Below, one piece after another: positions 61,044-64,000 of a stretch of 64,000 bases of DNA (within the stretch, counting starts at the first letter, position 1; every line of letters starts with the position of its first letter). A program made the position numbers and the translations under genes. The DNA comes from Xenorhabdus mauleonii (GTDB lineage: Bacteria > Pseudomonadota > Gammaproteobacteria > Enterobacterales > Enterobacteriaceae). The stretch spans positions 52,207 to 116,206 of the forward strand of contig NZ_FORG01000015.1 of NCBI RefSeq assembly GCF_900113945.1, given 5' to 3'. The notes under the pieces were generated by a model. That model was not told the origin of the DNA. It searched no databases and saw only the letters and a program-made list of their open reading frames with translations.

Positions 61044-62876
61044 AATAAAAAATATATTCTCTTATCTGCTGCGTCTGTAGCGGCGCTTTCTGGTTGGAGT
61101 GTCTCAGCGGCGACTGGCAACCAAGATTTATTGGTTGTGACAGCCAATCGCTTTAAACAACCAGTTTCTTCGGTTTTGGCACCAATGACGGTAATTACTC
61201 GTGAAGAGATCGATCATTGGCAATCCAATAGCTTGGCTGATGTCTTGCGTCGCTTGCCTGGTGTTGATATTGCACAATATGGCGGAATGGGGCAGGGCTC
61301 GTCTTTATTTATTCGTGGTACGAATTCAAGCCATACACTCGTGCTGGTGGATGGGAGCAGTTTAAATCAGGCAGGCATTATAGGCTCAGCTGACTTCAGT
61401 CAGATCCCGATTTCAATGGTGCAAAGAATAGAGTACATCCGTGGTGCACGCTCTGCTGTATATGGTTCTGATGCCATCGGAGGCGTGATTAATATCATTA
61501 CGAAGCGTGAACAGCCCGGAACAACACTGAATGCGGGGATCGGCTCGAACGGATATCAGAATTATAATGGTTCGACTCAACAGCAATTGGGTGAAGATAC
61601 TTTATTGACCGCAGCCGGAGGTTATACCTATACCAAAGGGTTTGATGTGATAGTTGATGGTAAAGCGGGAGGATATCGTCAGCCAGATCGTGACGGCTTT
61701 ATGAGTAAGATGTTGTGGTTGGAAATAGATCATAAAATAAATGAGCAAATGAGAGGATTTGCTCGGACTTATGGGTTTAATAACCGAACTGATTATGATG
61801 CTGGATGGATTGGCGGGACTGATACTCGTGAACTGTTCAGCCGTACCTACGATGCCGGGCTTCAATTCAATCAAGGTAGTTACTCTTCCCAGCTGATCGC
61901 CAGCTATAGCCATGTGAAAGATTATAATCACGCGCCTGACCACGGGCGTTATGGTAAAAGTACCAGTCTGAGTAATTCCAAACAATATAATGTTCAATGG
62001 GGAAACTTATGGCAAGTTGGTCATGGTGCGATCAGCAGTGGTATTGATTGGAAGAGGATCTCGGTTACTGCGAATTCTAATTTTATTCCAGTGAAAAAGG
62101 ATGTGGACAACACAGGCTTATATTTAACCGCCCAGCAGAAAATTAATGATTTCACGCTGGAAGGGGCTGTGCGCTCAGACCACCATTCTGAATATGATTG
62201 GAATACAACCGAACAAGTAGGGGGAAGCTGGGAATTCATGGAGGGTTATCGTTTCATTGCTTCTTATGGAACGGCATTTAAGGCCCCAACACTCGGGCAA
62301 TTATATGGCTTGGGGGCTAACCCAGCGCTGAAACCAGAAAAGAGTAAACAGTGGGAAGCCGGTATTGAAGGACTCACTGGAACATTGAGCTGGCGCTTGT
62401 CTGTTTATCGTAATGATATAGAACAGCTAATAAATTATGCCAATGACCGCTATGGAAATATTGGTAAGGCGAAAATTAAAGGTGTTGAATGGACGGGAAC
62501 AATGGACACCGGCATATTCCAACATCAATTAACACTACAGTATGTTGATCCACGCAATGGCTATAATCAACCGCTAACCCGCAGAGCGAAACAACAAGTT
62601 AAATATCAATTAGATTGGGAGGCGTTCAAGGTTGATTGGGGGATAACTTACCAATACATAGGCCAGCGCTATGATGAAGACTTCAATGTCATGCCTTCGA
62701 AAATAATGAAAGTAGGAGGAGTCAGTTTGTGGGATATCAATGCCTCATATCCAATCACTAACCGCCTTACAATTCGTGCTAAAATAGCTAATCTGTTTGA
62801 TAAAAATTATGAGACAGCCTATGGCTATCGTACCCCAGGAAGAGAATACTACCTTACAGGCAGTTACAACTTCTGA
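61038..62876 (+). CDS. Vitamin B12 outer-membrane receptor BtuB
   Basis: TonB-dependent receptor of 612 residues (E. coli 614). A signal peptide of about 25 residues is followed by the TonB box in Q-D-L-L-V-V-T-A. The plug domain has R-R-L-P-G-V-D-I and S-L-F-I-R-G-T-N, and the 22-strand barrel ends in an aromatic Phe. It imports cobalamin with TonB energy. The upstream region is only 200 bases and shows no recognisable cobalamin riboswitch, and no good ribosome binding site precedes the ATG. The 3' end overlaps murI. Confidence 0.97.
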   Translation: MINKKYILLSAASVAALSGWSVSAATGNQDLLVVTANRFKQPVSSVLAPMTVITREEIDHWQSNSLADVLRRLPGVDIAQYGGMGQGSSLFIRGTNSSHTLVLVDGSSLNQAGIIGSADFSQIPISMVQRIEYIRGARSAVYGSDAIGGVINIITKREQPGTTLNAGIGSNGYQNYNGSTQQQLGEDTLLTAAGGYTYTKGFDVIVDGKAGGYRQPDRDGFMSKMLWLEIDHKINEQMRGFARTYGFNNRTDYDAGWIGGTDTRELFSRTYDAGLQFNQGSYSSQLIASYSHVKDYNHAPDHGRYGKSTSLSNSKQYNVQWGNLWQVGHGAISSGIDWKRISVTANSNFIPVKKDVDNTGLYLTAQQKINDFTLEGAVRSDHHSEYDWNTTEQVGGSWEFMEGYRFIASYGTAFKAPTLGQLYGLGANPALKPEKSKQWEAGIEGLTGTLSWRLSVYRNDIEQLINYANDRYGNIGKAKIKGVEWTGTMDTGIFQHQLTLQYVDPRNGYNQPLTRRAKQQVKYQLDWEAFKVDWGITYQYIGQRYDEDFNVMPSKIMKVGGVSLWDINASYPITNRLTIRAKIANLFDKNYETAYGYRTPGREYYLTGSYNF

Positions 62877-63702
62877 TTTGTACAAGACCTCCAATTTAAA
62901 CAAGACCGCCCGTCCGACGATTCTGGTTTTTGATTCTGGTGTGGGTGGCTTATCTGTCTATAAAGAGATTCGGCAACTCTTGCCGGATCTCCACTATATA
63001 TATGCTTTCGATAATGCCGCATTCCCTTACGGCGAAAAGACAGCTGAAGTCATTATCGAAAGAGTGGTTCAAGTTGTTGATGGTATCCAGCAAAAACATC
63101 CTTTGGCTGCTGTGGTTATTGCTTGCAATACCGCCAGCACAGTCAGTTTACCAGCTCTGCGCGAGCGTTTTTCTTTCCCTGTCGTTGGTGTAGTGCCTGC
63201 AATAAAGCCCGCAGCCAAGTTGAGCTGTAACCGCGTGGTTGGATTATTGGCGACACGCGCAACGGTGAATCGGGACTATACCAAAGAATTAATTGCCCGG
63301 TTTGCAGTGGATTGCCAGGTACATTCGATAGGTTCTGCTGAATTGGTGGAGTTAGCTGAGAGGAAGTTGCACGGAGAGGACATTCCTTTGCAAGAGCTGG
63401 AAAGGATATTGAAACCTTGGTTAAGAATGAAAGAGCCACCGGATACTGTCATTTTGGGTTGCACTCATTTCCCTTTGATAGCAGAAGAACTGTCAAAAGT
63501 GTTGCCGGATGGCACAAGATTGATTGATTCAGGGGCTGCAATTGCTCGTCGAACCGCTTGGTTGATTAAAAATCGGGATAATTTGTTTTTAACAACGGCA
63601 GATAATTTAGCGTACTGTACAAAAATGGAACCAGAGAGTGAGGCATTACGTCCCGTTTTACGCGAGTATGGCTTTCAGATGCTGGAAAAACTACCAACTT
63701 AA
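62821..63702 (+). CDS. Glutamate racemase MurI
   Basis: Cofactor-independent racemase of 293 residues providing D-glutamate for peptidoglycan. The catalytic cysteines sit in V-I-A-C-N-T-A-S and L-G-C-T-H-F-P-L. The [10 protein letters not shown] opening loop and F-P-Y-G-E-K are intact. The ATG at 62821 gives an overlap with btuB of 56 bases, the same overlap I recall for E. coli; upstream in-frame ATGs at 62797 and 62809 are alternatives. It precedes an rRNA operon as in E. coli. Confidence 0.96.
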   Translation: MAIVPQEENTTLQAVTTSDLYKTSNLNKTARPTILVFDSGVGGLSVYKEIRQLLPDLHYIYAFDNAAFPYGEKTAEVIIERVVQVVDGIQQKHPLAAVVIACNTASTVSLPALRERFSFPVVGVVPAIKPAAKLSCNRVVGLLATRATVNRDYTKELIARFAVDCQVHSIGSAELVELAERKLHGEDIPLQELERILKPWLRMKEPPDTVILGCTHFPLIAEELSKVLPDGTRLIDSGAAIARRTAWLIKNRDNLFLTTADNLAYCTKMEPESEALRPVLREYGFQMLEKLPT

Positions 63703-63753
63703 GTGAAATTTGGCGTAATAATAAGCGGTCGGTAATTTTTTTCAAAAAAACTA

Positions 63754-63781
63754 TTGTCACATCCGTAAAACTCCCTATAAT
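63754..63781 (+). promoter_or_regulatory. rRNA operon promoter P1
   Basis: TTGTCA (63754-63759) and TATAAT (63776-63781) are 16 bases apart. They are followed by the GC-rich discriminator GCGCCACCACTGACC typical of stringently controlled rrn P1 promoters. An A/T-rich UP-element-like stretch lies just upstream. Confidence 0.9.
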
Positions 63782-63852
63782 GCGCCACCACTGACCGACG
63801 CTGAGCTGAAGCAAGCCGCTGAGGGCAGTGAGAGAAAAGCGAAAATAAACGC

Positions 63853-63880
63853 TTGACTCTCGAGGCGAAAAGCGTAAGAT
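63853..63880 (+). promoter_or_regulatory. rRNA operon promoter P2
   Basis: TTGACT (63853-63858) and TAAGAT (63875-63880) are 16 bases apart, about 100 bases downstream of P1, the usual rrn layout. Confidence 0.8.
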
Positions 63881-63920
63881 ACGCAGCCTCGCAACCCGGA
63901 AGAGGCTTCCCGGTTGCCCC

Positions 63921-63931
63921 GCTCTTTAACA
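63921..63931 (+). promoter_or_regulatory. rrn boxA antitermination element
   Basis: GCTCTTTAACA matches the conserved boxA of enterobacterial rrn leaders, where NusB/NusE bind. The 16S gene is not reached before the window ends; the leader continues to 64000. Confidence 0.9.
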
Positions 63932-64000
63932 ACTGAATCAGACAATCTGTGTGGGCACTCGCAAGACACTATCCAACGCCGAAAGGCGAAAAGATTAAAA

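Noticed and set aside
63790..64000. Start of the 16S rRNA gene
   Set aside because: Only promoters and leader with boxA are present; the mature 16S 5' end is not reached in the window.

Overview
The window comes from a gammaproteobacterial chromosome of the Enterobacterales, most likely family Morganellaceae (Xenorhabdus or Photorhabdus type). From 12.5 kb to the right end nearly every protein is recognisable as an Escherichia coli orthologue in E. coli-like order (cpxA/cpxR/cpxP, fieF, pfkA, sbp, tpiA, yiiQ, yiiR, fpr, glpK/glpF, zapB, rraA, menA, hslU/hslV, ftsN, cytR, priA, rpmE, metJ/metB/metL, metF, argE/argC/argB/argH, oxyR, sthA, fabR, yijD, trmA, btuB, murI, rrn promoter). The left 12 kb is a very AT-rich surface-polysaccharide locus beside cpxA, the known O-antigen position in Proteus, Providencia and relatives. 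The genus is inferred from synteny and protein similarity recalled from memory; no search was run.

Region 1, about 0.25-12.4 kb, minus strand: an O-antigen cluster. It has a sigma70-like promoter (12347-12374) and a JUMPstart/ops element (12280-12317). The genes read in transcription order: LicA-like choline kinase, Wzx flippase, LicD-family transferase, Wzy polymerase, Stealth-family sugar-phosphate transferase, GT2 glycosyltransferase, NAD-dependent epimerase, and (past an ISAs1-family element) a phosphoethanolamine-transferase-like sulfatase-fold protein. Several proteins are phospho-transferring, so I infer an O-antigen decorated with phosphocholine and/or phosphoethanolamine and perhaps joined through phosphodiesters. 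A second, decayed ISAs1 element with a clean 10-bp target duplication sits between JUMPstart and the first gene.

Region 2, 12.5-25 kb: the Cpx envelope-stress locus with a perfect CpxR box and a conserved CpxQ small RNA in the cpxP 3' UTR. A plsC-cdsA phospholipid-synthesis pair then runs into fieF, followed by pfkA, sbp, tpiA, yiiQ, yiiR, fpr and emrD.

Region 3, 25-37 kb: glycerol uptake (glpF-glpK), cell division (zapB, ftsN), RNase E regulation (rraA), menaquinone synthesis (menA), the HslUV protease with a visible sigma32 promoter, cytR, an ERIC-like repeat, priA and rpmE.

Region 4, 37-49 kb: the methionine regulon (metJ, metB, metL, metF) with tandem MET boxes. It is interrupted by ppc and by a LysR/MFS/SnoaL-like accessory module where E. 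coli has metF directly after metL.

Region 5, 49-64 kb: an orphan DUF3800 gene, then argE divergent from argCBGH across a perfect pair of ARG boxes, oxyR and sthA converging, fabR-yijD, trmA divergent from btuB, murI overlapping btuB, and the P1/P2 promoters and boxA leader of a ribosomal RNA operon whose 16S gene starts beyond the right edge.
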